Shown: piece by piece, positions 1 to 6,307 of the stretch
How the letters are laid out: every line of letters begins with the position of its first letter
Numbering within the stretch: the first letter of the stretch is position 1
Assembly: GCA_902806375.1 (NCBI GenBank)
Contig: CADCWK010000153.1
Location: forward strand, 1-6,307
From: an uncultured Thermomicrobiales bacterium
GTDB taxonomy: Bacteria; Chloroflexota; Chloroflexia; Thermomicrobiales; UBA6265
DNA length: 6,307 nucleotides
Reading direction: 5' to 3'
The notes under the pieces: generated by a model
Databases searched by the model: none
The model's input: the letters and a program-made list of their open reading frames with translations, nothing else
Told to the model about the DNA's origin: nothing
Position numbers and translations under genes: made by a program

Positions 1-69
1 CCGCCCGGCCCTTTGGCGACCGGCGTGCGTGTCCGCTCGGCATGTTCCTGATGGTCGAAAGCGCACGAC

Positions 70-76
70 GGGAGAG
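70..76 (+). promoter_or_regulatory. Shine-Dalgarno of the GH15 gene
   Basis: The purine run GGGAGAG lies just before ATG 80-82, with the GGAG core at 71-74 and a 5-base spacer. The same reading frame has an earlier GTG at 29, but no purine-rich site precedes that codon, and the residues it would add do not resemble the family. This site therefore favours the ATG at 80 as the start. Confidence 0.6.
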
Positions 77-79
77 CCA

Positions 80-1966
80 ATGGTCAGGCAGCGGACAGCA
101 CAGGCGGCCGGCGTGGCGGCCAGCGACGGGCGCTACCTGCCCATCGAGGACTACGGCATCATCGGTGACCTGCGGACCGTCGCCCTCGTCGGTATGAATG
201 GCTCCATCGACTGGTTCTGCTACCCACGCATCGATTCCCCGAGCGTCTTCGGGCGCATCCTGGACGCCGATCGCGGTGGGCACTTCCAGATCCACCCGGT
301 CGGGGACGGGCTGAACCGGCGCCAGCAGTACTGGCCGGACAGCAACGTCCTCGTCACCCGGTTCTTCTCCGATGCGGGCATGGTCGAGGTCATCGACCTG
401 ATGCCGCTGGGAACCGACCCGACCGATGCGATCTCCGACGAGCACTGCCTGATCCGCCACGTGCAGGTGCTGCGTGGCTGCATGACCATGAAGGTCACCT
501 GCGAACCAGCGCTGGATTACGCGCGGGGCGGGCACGTCACCGCGGTCGTCGAGCAGGGTGCGATCTTTACCGGTCAGGGTTCGGCCGATGGCCAGGTCTT
601 CCGGCTCGGAAGCAGCATCCCACTCGTCGCGACGGACAGGGGTGTCACGGCGACATTCGTCCTCAAGGAGGGCGAGCGGGCGGCCTTCTCCTTCCAGAGC
701 CCAGAGGCCGAAGGGGAAATGCCCGTCTGGCTGTCCCCGGAGGACTCCCAGACCGCCTTCCAGCGTACCGTGGACTGGTGGCGCGGCTGGCTCGGGACGA
801 GCGAATACACCGGGCGCTGGCGGGAGTACGTCAACCGGTCGGTCCTGACGCTGAAGCTGCTCACCCAGCAGGAGACCGGGGCGATCGCCGCGGCGGCGAC
901 GATGGCGCTCCCGGAGCTGATCGGCGGTGCCCGGAACTGGGACTATCGCTACGCCTGGGTCCGGGATTCGGCCTTCGTCCTGTATGCGTTCATCCGGCTC
1001 GGGTTCAAGGACGAGGCGGCCCACTTCATCGACTGGCTGGCGGCGCGCTGTGAGTCAGGCAACGAGGCGGGACCCCTGCGGCTGATGTACCGGGTCGACG
1101 GCAGGGACGAACTGACCGAGATCGAGCTGGATCATCTTGAGGGCTATGCCGGCAGCCGGCCCGTCCGCCTGGGCAACGCTGCCGTCGAGCAGGTGCAGCA
1201 CGACATCTACGGCGAACTCCTGGACGCCGTCTACCTCAGCAACAAGTACGACGGCCCGATCTCCTACGATCTCTGGACGCGGCTGCGTGCGATGGTCGAG
1301 TGGGTGATCGCCAACTGGGACAAGCCGGACGACGGCATCTGGGAATCCCGGTCCGGCAAGCAGCATTACACCATCTCCAAGGTCATGTGCTGGGTCGCGA
1401 TCGACCGGGCACTCCGGATCGGCCAGAAGCGGTCGTTCCCCGCTCCCTACCAGGAGTGGATCAGCACGCGGGACACGATCTACGAGGAGGTCATGGAGAA
1501 GGGGTGGAACGAGGAACGTCAGGCCTTCACCCAGTACTACGGCTCCGATGACCTGGACGCCGCGGTCCTGCTCATGCCGCTCGTCTTCTTCGTCGCGCCC
1601 AAAGAGCCCAAGATGTTGCGGACGATCGAAGCCATCATGCGGTCGCCAGCCAATGGTGGCCTGACTTCCGCCGGCCTCGTCTACCGCTACACACCCGGCG
1701 ACGGGTCCGACGGACTGGACGGAGAGGAGGGCACCTTCAACATGTGTACCTTCTGGCTCGTCGAGGCCCTGACCCGGGCCGGTCGGGTCGACGATGCCCG
1801 TCTCATGTTCGAGCGGATGCTGGGTTTCGCAAACCATCTCGGGCTCTACTCGGAGGAGATCGGGCTGCACGGCGAGTCCCTGGGCAATACGCCCCAGGCC
1901 TTCACCCACTTCGCCCTCATCAGTGCCGCCATCAACCTCGACCGGACCCTGGGAAGCCACGGCTAG
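80..1966 (+). CDS. GH15 glucoamylase/trehalase-family glycoside hydrolase
   Basis: Predicted inverting glycoside hydrolase of family 15, 628 residues from ATG 80 (645 from an alternative GTG at 29). Family members cleave alpha-glucosidic bonds in trehalose, maltodextrins or dextran. The form seen here, an N-terminal beta-sandwich (about residues 19-250, opening with YLPIEDYGIIGDLRT and GSIDWFCYPRIDSPSVF) followed by an (alpha/alpha)6 barrel, is that of the cytoplasmic trehalase-like branch. Family signatures in order: NWDYRYAWVRDSAF from residue 286, HLEGYAGSRPVRLGN around Glu354, TFWLVEAL, GLYSEEI with the probable catalytic-base glutamate at 592/593, and the C-terminal LGNTPQAFTHFAL. Length is normal (about 600-660) and no signal peptide or membrane segment is visible, so it should be cytoplasmic. 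The frame is intact. Substrate (trehalose versus maltooligosaccharides) cannot be settled from sequence alone. The family call is secure; the exact start is less so. Confidence 0.93.
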   Translation: MVRQRTAQAAGVAASDGRYLPIEDYGIIGDLRTVALVGMNGSIDWFCYPRIDSPSVFGRILDADRGGHFQIHPVGDGLNRRQQYWPDSNVLVTRFFSDAGMVEVIDLMPLGTDPTDAISDEHCLIRHVQVLRGCMTMKVTCEPALDYARGGHVTAVVEQGAIFTGQGSADGQVFRLGSSIPLVATDRGVTATFVLKEGERAAFSFQSPEAEGEMPVWLSPEDSQTAFQRTVDWWRGWLGTSEYTGRWREYVNRSVLTLKLLTQQETGAIAAAATMALPELIGGARNWDYRYAWVRDSAFVLYAFIRLGFKDEAAHFIDWLAARCESGNEAGPLRLMYRVDGRDELTEIELDHLEGYAGSRPVRLGNAAVEQVQHDIYGELLDAVYLSNKYDGPISYDLWTRLRAMVEWVIANWDKPDDGIWESRSGKQHYTISKVMCWVAIDRALRIGQKRSFPAPYQEWISTRDTIYEEVMEKGWNEERQAFTQYYGSDDLDAAVLLMPLVFFVAPKEPKMLRTIEAIMRSPANGGLTSAGLVYRYTPGDGSDGLDGEEGTFNMCTFWLVEALTRAGRVDDARLMFERMLGFANHLGLYSEEIGLHGESLGNTPQAFTHFALISAAINLDRTLGSHG

Positions 1967-2028
1967 GGGGGGTTCTCCGGCGCCGCGCACAGGCACCGAC
2001 CGTGACCCCCGACGCCTCGCTCCTCCTG
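1967..2028 (+). other. GH15-pepF intergenic region, possible weak stem
   Basis: The gap directly follows the GH15 stop codon. GGGGGT at 1968-1973 can pair with ACCCCC at 2005-2010, enclosing a small CGGCGCCG palindrome at 1978-1985. No T-run follows, so this is at best a weak or Rho-assisted 3' end, and chance pairing in GC-rich DNA is a fair alternative. Confidence 0.2.
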
Positions 2029-2037
2029 TGCTAACGT
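2029..2037 (+). promoter_or_regulatory. candidate extended -10 promoter for pepF
   Basis: TGCTAACGT reads as an extended -10 element (TGn immediately before TAACGT at 2032-2037), 40 bases before the pepF start. No convincing -35 hexamer is found 16-18 bases upstream. Transcription of pepF could instead continue from the GH15 gene. Confidence 0.25.
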
Positions 2038-2051
2038 CTCCCGCATCGGTG

Positions 2052-2131
2052 AGCGGTCGACACGAAGGAGCGCGTCCATGGAGCACGGTGACCATTCCCC
2101 GACCCGGAGCACCGCCCCAGCGGTCGACACG
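2052..2131. repeat. 13-bp direct repeat pair flanking the pepF start
   Basis: AGCGGTCGACACG occurs at 2052-2064 and again, perfectly, at 2119-2131. The first copy abuts the pepF Shine-Dalgarno and the second lies in codons 14-18. Each contains the palindrome GTCGAC. The spacing is 67 bases. It may be a protein-binding site pair or coincidence; the second copy is also constrained by coding. Confidence 0.35.
2065..2070 (+). promoter_or_regulatory. strong Shine-Dalgarno of pepF
   Basis: AAGGAG with a 7-base spacer to ATG 2078-2080 is near-ideal and fixes the pepF start. It is the best ribosome binding site in the window, which suggests pepF is efficiently translated. Confidence 0.8.
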
Positions 2132-3943
2132 GATCTACCCCGCTGGGATCTCGATTCCCTGTTCCCGGGGGTCGATTCCCCGGAACTGGCCAATGCCACC
2201 GATCGCCTCGTGGCGGCGATCGCCAAGCTGGCGGATCGCCTCGGTGTGGTCATCTCGTCCGATGAAGCCCCGGGGCCTGCGTTCGATGAGCTCATTGGGC
2301 AGCTCGACGCGATCCTGGAGCAGTATGGCCCGATCGAGGCCTACCTCTACGGCAAGGTAACCGCCGATACGACCGACGAGGCGGCCCAGTCCCGGCTGAG
2401 TGCGATCGAGGAGCGGACGATCGCGCTGCAGCAGATCGGTCCGCGGCTGAACGCGTGGATCGGCGAGATTGACGACGCGCGACTCCGGACCGGATCACGG
2501 CTGGCGGACGCCTACGACGACTTCATCGTCGTCGCGCGTCGCCGAGCCGCCCACCAGTTGTCACCCGCCGAGGAAGACCTGCTGGCCGAACTCGGGCCGT
2601 CCAGCGGTGGGGCCTGGAGCAGGCTCCACCAGGACGTCAGCTCCCAGATCCTGGTCTCGGTCCCGGATGCCGACGGCTCCCCTGGCGAACCGCTGCCGAT
2701 CAGCGCGGTGCGGAACCTCGCCTTCGATCCCGACCGGTCGGTCCGGGAGCGGGCGTGGACCGCGGAACTGGCTGCCTGGCGGGCGAACGCGGTCCCTCTC
2801 GCCGCCGCCATGAACGGGATCAAGGGGCACGTCAACACGACGTCGAGGCACCGGGGCTACCCGTCGCCACTCGACGAGGGACTCGCCAGCAACCGGCTCG
2901 ACCGGCCCACCCTCGACGCGCTCGTCGCCGCGGCCGAGGACGCGTTCCCCCTGTTCCACCGGTATCTCCGCGCTAAGGCGCGGCTGCTGGGGATCGAGCG
3001 CCTCGCCTGGTTCGACCTGTTCGCACCAGTCACCCCATCGATGTCGGCCGTCCCGGACGATCGCTGGAGCTACGGGAACTCCACCGCGTTCATCCAGCAT
3101 CACTTCGCCGGCTTCTCGGACAAGCTGGCCGGCCTGGCAGGGCGAGCGTTCCGCGAGGGCTGGATCGACGCCGGTCCCCGGCCGGGCAAGGTGGGTGGAG
3201 CGTACTGCATGCCGTTCGTCGGCGAGCAGAGCCGGATCCTGTCCAACTTCACGCCGTCCTACAACGGGATGGGCACCCTCGCCCACGAGCTCGGCCACGC
3301 CTATCACAACTTCGTCCAGCATGGCGAGCCCGCGACCCGGCGCGGCTCGCCGATGGTCGTCGCCGAGACCGCCAGTACCTTCTGCGAGACGATCATCCGG
3401 CAGGCCGGACTGCGCGAGGCCGACGGCGACGACCGGCTCATCATCCTGGAGTCGTTCCTGTCCGACACGACCCAGATCGTCCTCGACATCCTTAGCCGCT
3501 TCCGGTTCGAGTCCACGGTCTTCGATCAGCGCACCAGCCGGCAACTCAGCGCCGACGAGCTCTGCTCGCTGATGCTCGACGCCCAGCGATCGACCTACGG
3601 TGACGGGCTGGATCCCGAGCGACTGCACCCGTACGCCTGGGCGAGCAAGCCCCACTACTACAGCACCCAGTCGTTCTACAACTACCCGTACCTGTTCGGG
3701 CAGCTCTTCGGGATCGGCCTGTATGCCGAGTACACGGCTTCTCCGGGAATATTTCATGATCGTTATGACGAGCTGCTGCGCCGAACCGGTCAGGCGGACC
3801 CCGCCGACCTGGCGACCGCATTCGGCGTGGACATCCGCGACCAGGCCTTCTGGCGGCGCGGTCTCGCTACCCTGGAAGCGGACATCGAGTCGTTCGTCGC
3901 CGCCGTGGAAGAGCGCTCACCTCCGGTCGCGGCGGCGAACTAA
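2078..3943 (+). CDS. pepF: pepF/M3-family oligoendopeptidase (zinc metallopeptidase)
   Basis: Cytoplasmic zinc oligopeptidase of family M3B, 621 residues, which hydrolyses short peptides left by proteases or imported from outside. The zinc site is HELGH at residues 403-407 inside GTLAHELGHAYHNF, with Glu404 the catalytic base. The third zinc ligand is probably Glu430 in VVAETASTF, 27 residues after the first histidine, as usual for M3. Ahead of it is the GKVGGAYCMPF segment (370-380), followed by a strand and linker ending in NFTPSYNG, characteristic of the pepF/M3 subgroup. The C-terminal HYYSTQSFYNYPY (526-538) supplies the conserved substrate-binding His and Tyr residues. The N-terminus, with the short motif WDLDSLFPG, matches the family opening. 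Length is slightly above the usual 590-605. No signal peptide is present. A gap separates it from both neighbours, so it may be its own unit. The exact peptide specificity is unknown. Confidence 0.95.
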   Translation: MEHGDHSPTRSTAPAVDTDLPRWDLDSLFPGVDSPELANATDRLVAAIAKLADRLGVVISSDEAPGPAFDELIGQLDAILEQYGPIEAYLYGKVTADTTDEAAQSRLSAIEERTIALQQIGPRLNAWIGEIDDARLRTGSRLADAYDDFIVVARRRAAHQLSPAEEDLLAELGPSSGGAWSRLHQDVSSQILVSVPDADGSPGEPLPISAVRNLAFDPDRSVRERAWTAELAAWRANAVPLAAAMNGIKGHVNTTSRHRGYPSPLDEGLASNRLDRPTLDALVAAAEDAFPLFHRYLRAKARLLGIERLAWFDLFAPVTPSMSAVPDDRWSYGNSTAFIQHHFAGFSDKLAGLAGRAFREGWIDAGPRPGKVGGAYCMPFVGEQSRILSNFTPSYNGMGTLAHELGHAYHNFVQHGEPATRRGSPMVVAETASTFCETIIRQAGLREADGDDRLIILESFLSDTTQIVLDILSRFRFESTVFDQRTSRQLSADELCSLMLDAQRSTYGDGLDPERLHPYAWASKPHYYSTQSFYNYPYLFGQLFGIGLYAEYTASPGIFHDRYDELLRRTGQADPADLATAFGVDIRDQAFWRRGLATLEADIESFVAAVEERSPPVAAAN

Positions 3944-3964
3944 CCCGGAAGCCGTTAGCGGAGC

Positions 3965-3993
3965 GTCACGTCCCGGTGGGAACGGGCTATAAT
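3965..3993 (+). promoter_or_regulatory. sigma-70-type promoter for the darA-selB unit
   Basis: A perfect TATAAT at 3988-3993 stands out in very GC-rich surroundings. With a 17-base spacer, the -35 position is GTCACG (3965-3970), which matches three of six consensus bases (T, A, C of TTGACA). The predicted transcription start is near 4000, giving a leader of about 113 bases before ATG 4114. It begins 21 bases after the pepF stop codon. Confidence 0.6.
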
Positions 3994-3999
3994 CCGGCC

Positions 4000-4113
4000 C
4001 GCACACCGGTCACGACCGCACTCGCGTTCCCGGAGCGGTCCGATCCCGGCCCTCCGACTTCAGCGCGTTCAATCCGTCCGGAATCGACCGTGACCTCGCG
4101 GGAGCACCATTCC
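4000..4113 (+). other. long 5' leader with possible RNA structure
   Basis: This stretch lies between the predicted transcription start and the DarA-like gene. A hairpin can form at 4031-4056: CGGAG pairs with CTCCG, then GG-CC and CC-GG with single-base bulges on the 5' side. GGTCACG (4008-4014) can pair with CGTGACC (4089-4095), closing the whole leader just before the Shine-Dalgarno. CGATCCCGG (4041-4049) can instead pair, 8 of 9, with CCGGAATCG (4078-4086), which would exclude the hairpin. I recognise no known riboswitch class, and GC-rich DNA gives such pairings by chance. Confidence 0.3.
4101..4104 (+). promoter_or_regulatory. Shine-Dalgarno of the DarA-like gene
   Basis: GGAG (within GCGGGAG) sits 9 bases before ATG 4114-4116. 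The frame stays open upstream to a GTG at 3976, but that start would place the TATAAT promoter inside the gene and would add 46 residues the family lacks. The site supports the ATG at 4114. Confidence 0.6.
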
Positions 4114-4401
4114 ATGAAGAAACTCATCATCGCCGTGGTTCAGAACGAAGACGCTGACAACGTCGTCGATGCGCTCCTGGAGGATGAGTTCCGCGCCACC
4201 CGGCTCGCGAGCACCGGCGGGTTCCTGCGCCGGGGGAACACGACGCTGATGGTCGGCGCCGATGAGGGCCAGATCGACCGGATCCTCGACCTGGTCCGGA
4301 GCAACGCCCGCTCCAGCAACGCTCCCGCCGAGGGCAGTGAGATCCAGTCCGCTGCCGCGACGGTCTTCGTCCTCGATCTCGAAGACTATCAGCGCCTCTA
4401 G
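4114..4401 (+). CDS. darA: PII-like cyclic-di-AMP receptor (DarA/PstA, DUF970 type)
   Basis: Small cytoplasmic signalling protein of 95 residues, expected to form a PII-like trimer that binds c-di-AMP at its subunit interfaces. Visible family marks are the N-terminal strand KKLIIAVVQNEDAD, then FRATRLASTGGFLRRGNTTL (26-45), which holds the residues that contact the nucleotide in characterised homologues (Arg27, Thr29, Gly35-Gly36, Phe37-Leu38, Asn42), the MVGADEGQID helix start, and the closing strand ATVFVLDLEDY (82-92). Firmicute homologues are about 109 residues; here the loop between the second helix and last strand (about 63-80) is shorter. The partner protein and output of this family are poorly known, so function beyond c-di-AMP binding is not claimed. 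It lies 21 bases upstream of selB and is probably co-transcribed with it. The chosen start matches the homologues' N-terminus. DarA is the Bacillus name. Confidence 0.92.
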   Translation: MKKLIIAVVQNEDADNVVDALLEDEFRATRLASTGGFLRRGNTTLMVGADEGQIDRILDLVRSNARSSNAPAEGSEIQSAAATVFVLDLEDYQRL

Positions 4402-4422
4402 CGGGCACTGGGCGGAGCCGGG

Positions 4423-6307
4423 ATGGGAACGGACCCGGTCACTTTCCCCGGTGATGGCGAGCGGACGACCCTGACCCCCGGCTACGTGACCATCGCCACG
4501 GCGGGCCATGTTGACCACGGGAAATCGACGCTGGTCCGCGCGCTGACCGGGATCGACCCCGATCGCCTGCCGGAGGAACGTCGGCGGTCGATGACCATCG
4601 AACTGGGATACGCCGCGCTCCCTCGCCCGGACGGCGGGACCGTCGCCCTGATCGACGTGCCGGGTCATGAGCGCCTCGTGGAGACCATGATCGGGGGGGC
4701 GGGCGGCATCGATGCCGCATTGCTGGTGGTCGCCGCCGATGATGGCCCGATGCCGCAGACCCGCGAACATCTCCGCATCCTCGACGTGCTCGGGATCCGC
4801 CAGATAGTCGTCGCACTGACCAGGACCGATCTCGTTGACGCGGAATGGGCGTCGCTGGCCGGCGCCGAGACGGCGTCGCTCCTGCGCGAACGCGGCTTTC
4901 ACGATGTGCCCATCGTCCCCGTCTCGTGCCGGACCGGGTCCGGGATCGAGAGATTACGGAGCCAACTGCAGTCGATCCCACCCCGTCCTGCCAGGACGAC
5001 ACCCGGCGTGGCGGCCTGGCTGCCGATCGACCGCGTGTTCACCAGACCAGGGATCGGGACCGTGGTCGCCGGGACGCTGCTCGCCGGCCGCCTCGCGACC
5101 GGCGACGCCGTTGTGGTGCACCCCGCGGGGATCACGACGACGATCCGTCAGATCGAGAGCCAGGGTGAGGCAGTCGTCACGGCTTCGCCGGGGCAGCGGG
5201 TGGCTGTCAATCTGGCCGGCCTCGATCGATCGGCGATCGCGCGTGGGGACGTCCTCGCCGACCGTCAGATCGCCGTGTCAGCATTCGCGGACGTGTCGCT
5301 CAGCCTGGCCGACGACGCCCCCGCCTCCCTCACGTCCGGCGACACGGTCCGGGTCCTCACCGGGACGGCCCGCCGTAATGCCCGCGTCCGCCTCCTGGGA
5401 CGACAGCGCCTGCTGGCTGGGCAGGAGGGTCTCGCCGAGATCGCATTCGATCGTCCTCTCCCAATCCGGGTCGGCGACCGGTTGGTCATGCGGCGCTCGT
5501 CACCCCCGGCCACCCTCGGCGGTGGGGTGGTCCTGGCGCGGCACGGCTCCCGGCCACGCGGACCGGGAAGGGCCCGATGGCCGGCCCTCCAGGCGCTGGC
5601 TCTCGGCGACCCCGTCCCCGAGCTCGAGAGACGCCTCGCCCGCGGTCCGATCGCCCTGTCCGACCTGACAGCGGACCTGCCCGCCGTGGCCGGCCCCCTC
5701 ACCCGGGCCTGGCTGGCCGATGGCACGATCCTGCCCGTGCATCCGTCATCACCCGTCCCCCCACCGGCGACCGGGGAGACGCTGGTCATCTCGCGCCACG
5801 CGTGGGACGCGTTCATCGATCGACTGACTGCGGCCCTGGTCGAGGTCCAGACGACGCGGCCACAATCACCCGGCTTGCCATTGACGCAGGTGCGAACGCA
5901 GACGGACGTTGCCGCCGCGGCGCTGGTGGGCGCGGCACTCGGGCGGGGGCTCATCGTCCAGTCAGGACCCTTCATCCATCTTCCCGGCTACCGACCCCGG
6001 CTCTTGCCACGCAGTCGCAGCCTCGCCGATGGGTGGCTCGCGGACGTGGCTGCCCAGCCACTCGGGCGTGCGACGCTGACCGCGGGACTGGACGCCGATG
6101 AGGTGGCCATCCTGGTCCGGGACGGCGAACTGGTCCGGCTTCGTGACGATCGGGTCGTGACGACTGGCGCCTTCGACCGCTTCGGCCAGTCGATCCTGGC
6201 CGAGATCGAGCGTACCGGTCACGTCGATCTGGCGACCGTCCGGGACACTCACGCTCTCGGGCGGGATTCGGCGCAGCGACTGCTGGAATGCCTGGACGAC
6301 TGTGGGG
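4423..6307 (+). CDS. selB: selenocysteine-specific translation elongation factor SelB (3' end cut by window)
   Basis: GTPase that carries selenocysteyl-tRNA(Sec) to the ribosome at UGA codons marked by a SECIS hairpin. The open frame gives 628 residues before the window ends. By comparison with E. coli SelB (614), only about 15-25 residues are missing. Domain order: EF-Tu-like G domain (about 20-190) with GHVDHGKS (28-35), switch I region RRSMTIELGY (54-63), DVPGHE (78-83) and TRTD (133-136); domain II from IDRVF and GIGTVVAGT (202-218); domain III ending in LGGGVVL (365-371); then the winged-helix C-terminal half (about 385 on) that reads the SECIS RNA. LPEERR, GGIDAALLVV and the SPGQRVAVNLAG stretch are typical of SelB, not EF-Tu. 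ATG 4423 follows GCGGAG with a 5-base spacer; GTG 4486 (residue 22) is an alternative closer to the E. coli N-terminus. Oddities: Arg for Lys in the G4 motif and Ser for Gly at 56. selA, selC and selD are not in this window. Confidence 0.93.
   Translation, partial: MGTDPVTFPGDGERTTLTPGYVTIATAGHVDHGKSTLVRALTGIDPDRLPEERRRSMTIELGYAALPRPDGGTVALIDVPGHERLVETMIGGAGGIDAALLVVAADDGPMPQTREHLRILDVLGIRQIVVALTRTDLVDAEWASLAGAETASLLRERGFHDVPIVPVSCRTGSGIERLRSQLQSIPPRPARTTPGVAAWLPIDRVFTRPGIGTVVAGTLLAGRLATGDAVVVHPAGITTTIRQIESQGEAVVTASPGQRVAVNLAGLDRSAIARGDVLADRQIAVSAFADVSLSLADDAPASLTSGDTVRVLTGTARRNARVRLLGRQRLLAGQEGLAEIAFDRPLPIRVGDRLVMRRSSPPATLGGGVVLARHGSRPRGPGRARWPALQALALGDPVPELERRLARGPIALSDLTADLPAVAGPLTRAWLADGTILPVHPSSPVPPPATGETLVISRHAWDAFIDRLTAALVEVQTTRPQSPGLPLTQVRTQTDVAAAALVGAALGRGLIVQSGPFIHLPGYRPRLLPRSRSLADGWLADVAAQPLGRATLTAGLDADEVAILVRDGELVRLRDDRVVTTGAFDRFGQSILAEIERTGHVDLATVRDTHALGRDSAQRLLECLDDCG

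Noticed and set aside
1..51. Possible C-terminal tail of an upstream gene ending at TGA 49-51.
   Set aside because: Only 16 codons are visible with no recognisable sequence, so it cannot be told from a random open stretch.
29..79. GTG start at 29 for the GH15 gene.
   Set aside because: No Shine-Dalgarno precedes it, whereas GGGAGAG precedes the ATG at 80, and the extra 17 residues look unlike the family N-terminus. It remains possible.
1055..2095. 346-codon open frame on the minus strand opposite the GH15 gene.
   Set aside because: It mirrors the codon pattern of the clear GH15 gene in GC-rich DNA; its translation is low-complexity, rich in Gly, Val, Asp and Arg, and shows no recognisable domain.
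2561..3757. 398-codon open frame on the minus strand opposite pepF.
   Set aside because: Long antisense frames are expected opposite high-GC genes. It overlaps the conserved zinc-site coding region and has no recognisable motif of its own.
3737..3771. Short AT-richer patch inside pepF.
   Set aside because: It encodes a normal part of the conserved protein in frame and is too short to suggest an insertion or transfer.
3976..4113. N-terminal extension of the DarA-like protein from GTG 3976.
   Set aside because: It would run through the TATAAT promoter, and family members start at the MKKLIIAVVQ equivalent; ATG 4114 has its own Shine-Dalgarno.
3944..4113. tRNA-Sec (selC) or another RNA gene in the pepF-darA gap.
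   Set aside because: No cloverleaf, TTCGA-type T-loop or CCA-bearing acceptor stem is evident, and the gap has a promoter and leader instead.
4069..4902. 277-codon minus-strand frame across the DarA-like gene and the start of selB.
   Set aside because: It covers two well-supported plus-strand genes and their promoter-proximal leader, with no domain or ribosome site of its own.
4835..5668. 277-codon plus-strand frame inside selB.
   Set aside because: It is an Arg/Pro/Ser-rich out-of-frame translation of the SelB G domain and domains II-III; the selB frame is continuous through it.
80..6307. In-frame UGA codons that might be selenocysteine, prompted by the presence of selB.
   Set aside because: The three complete genes end at TAG or TAA and no frame of a recognised gene is interrupted by TGA, so no selenoprotein is visible here.

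Overview
This is a GC-rich (roughly two thirds G+C by eye) bacterial chromosomal window with four protein genes, all on the + strand: a GH15 glucoamylase/trehalase-family enzyme, a pepF/M3-family oligoendopeptidase, a small PII-like cyclic-di-AMP receptor (DarA/PstA type), and the selenocysteine-specific elongation factor SelB, which is cut by the right edge. There is no phage, transposon, CRISPR array, rRNA or tRNA that I can support. High GC together with a DarA-type receptor and SelB suggests a high-GC Chloroflexota-like (or less likely Actinobacteria/Firmicutes-related) soil or aquatic bacterium. That assignment is an inference from gene content, not from a marker gene.

Layout. Positions 1-79 are the leader of the first gene and possibly the last codons of something upstream. 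The GH15 gene runs 80-1966. A 111-base gap with a weak promoter candidate and a strong Shine-Dalgarno precedes pepF (2078-3943). A 170-base gap then carries the best promoter in the window (TATAAT at 3988-3993), followed by a leader of about 113 bases with possible RNA structure. The DarA-like gene (4114-4401) and selB (from 4423, open at 6307) are only 21 bases apart and are probably co-transcribed from that promoter.

How the genes relate. GH15 and PepF are housekeeping-type cytoplasmic hydrolases (glucoside/trehalose turnover and peptide turnover). DarA-like proteins sense c-di-AMP, a messenger tied to potassium and osmolyte balance. SelB delivers selenocysteyl-tRNA to in-frame UGA codons and implies that selA, selC and selD exist elsewhere in the genome. 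The most notable points are the close darA-selB arrangement, the structured-looking leader before it, the shortened loop in the DarA-like protein, and two substitutions in the SelB GTPase motifs. I see no clear evidence of an entirely new system here.
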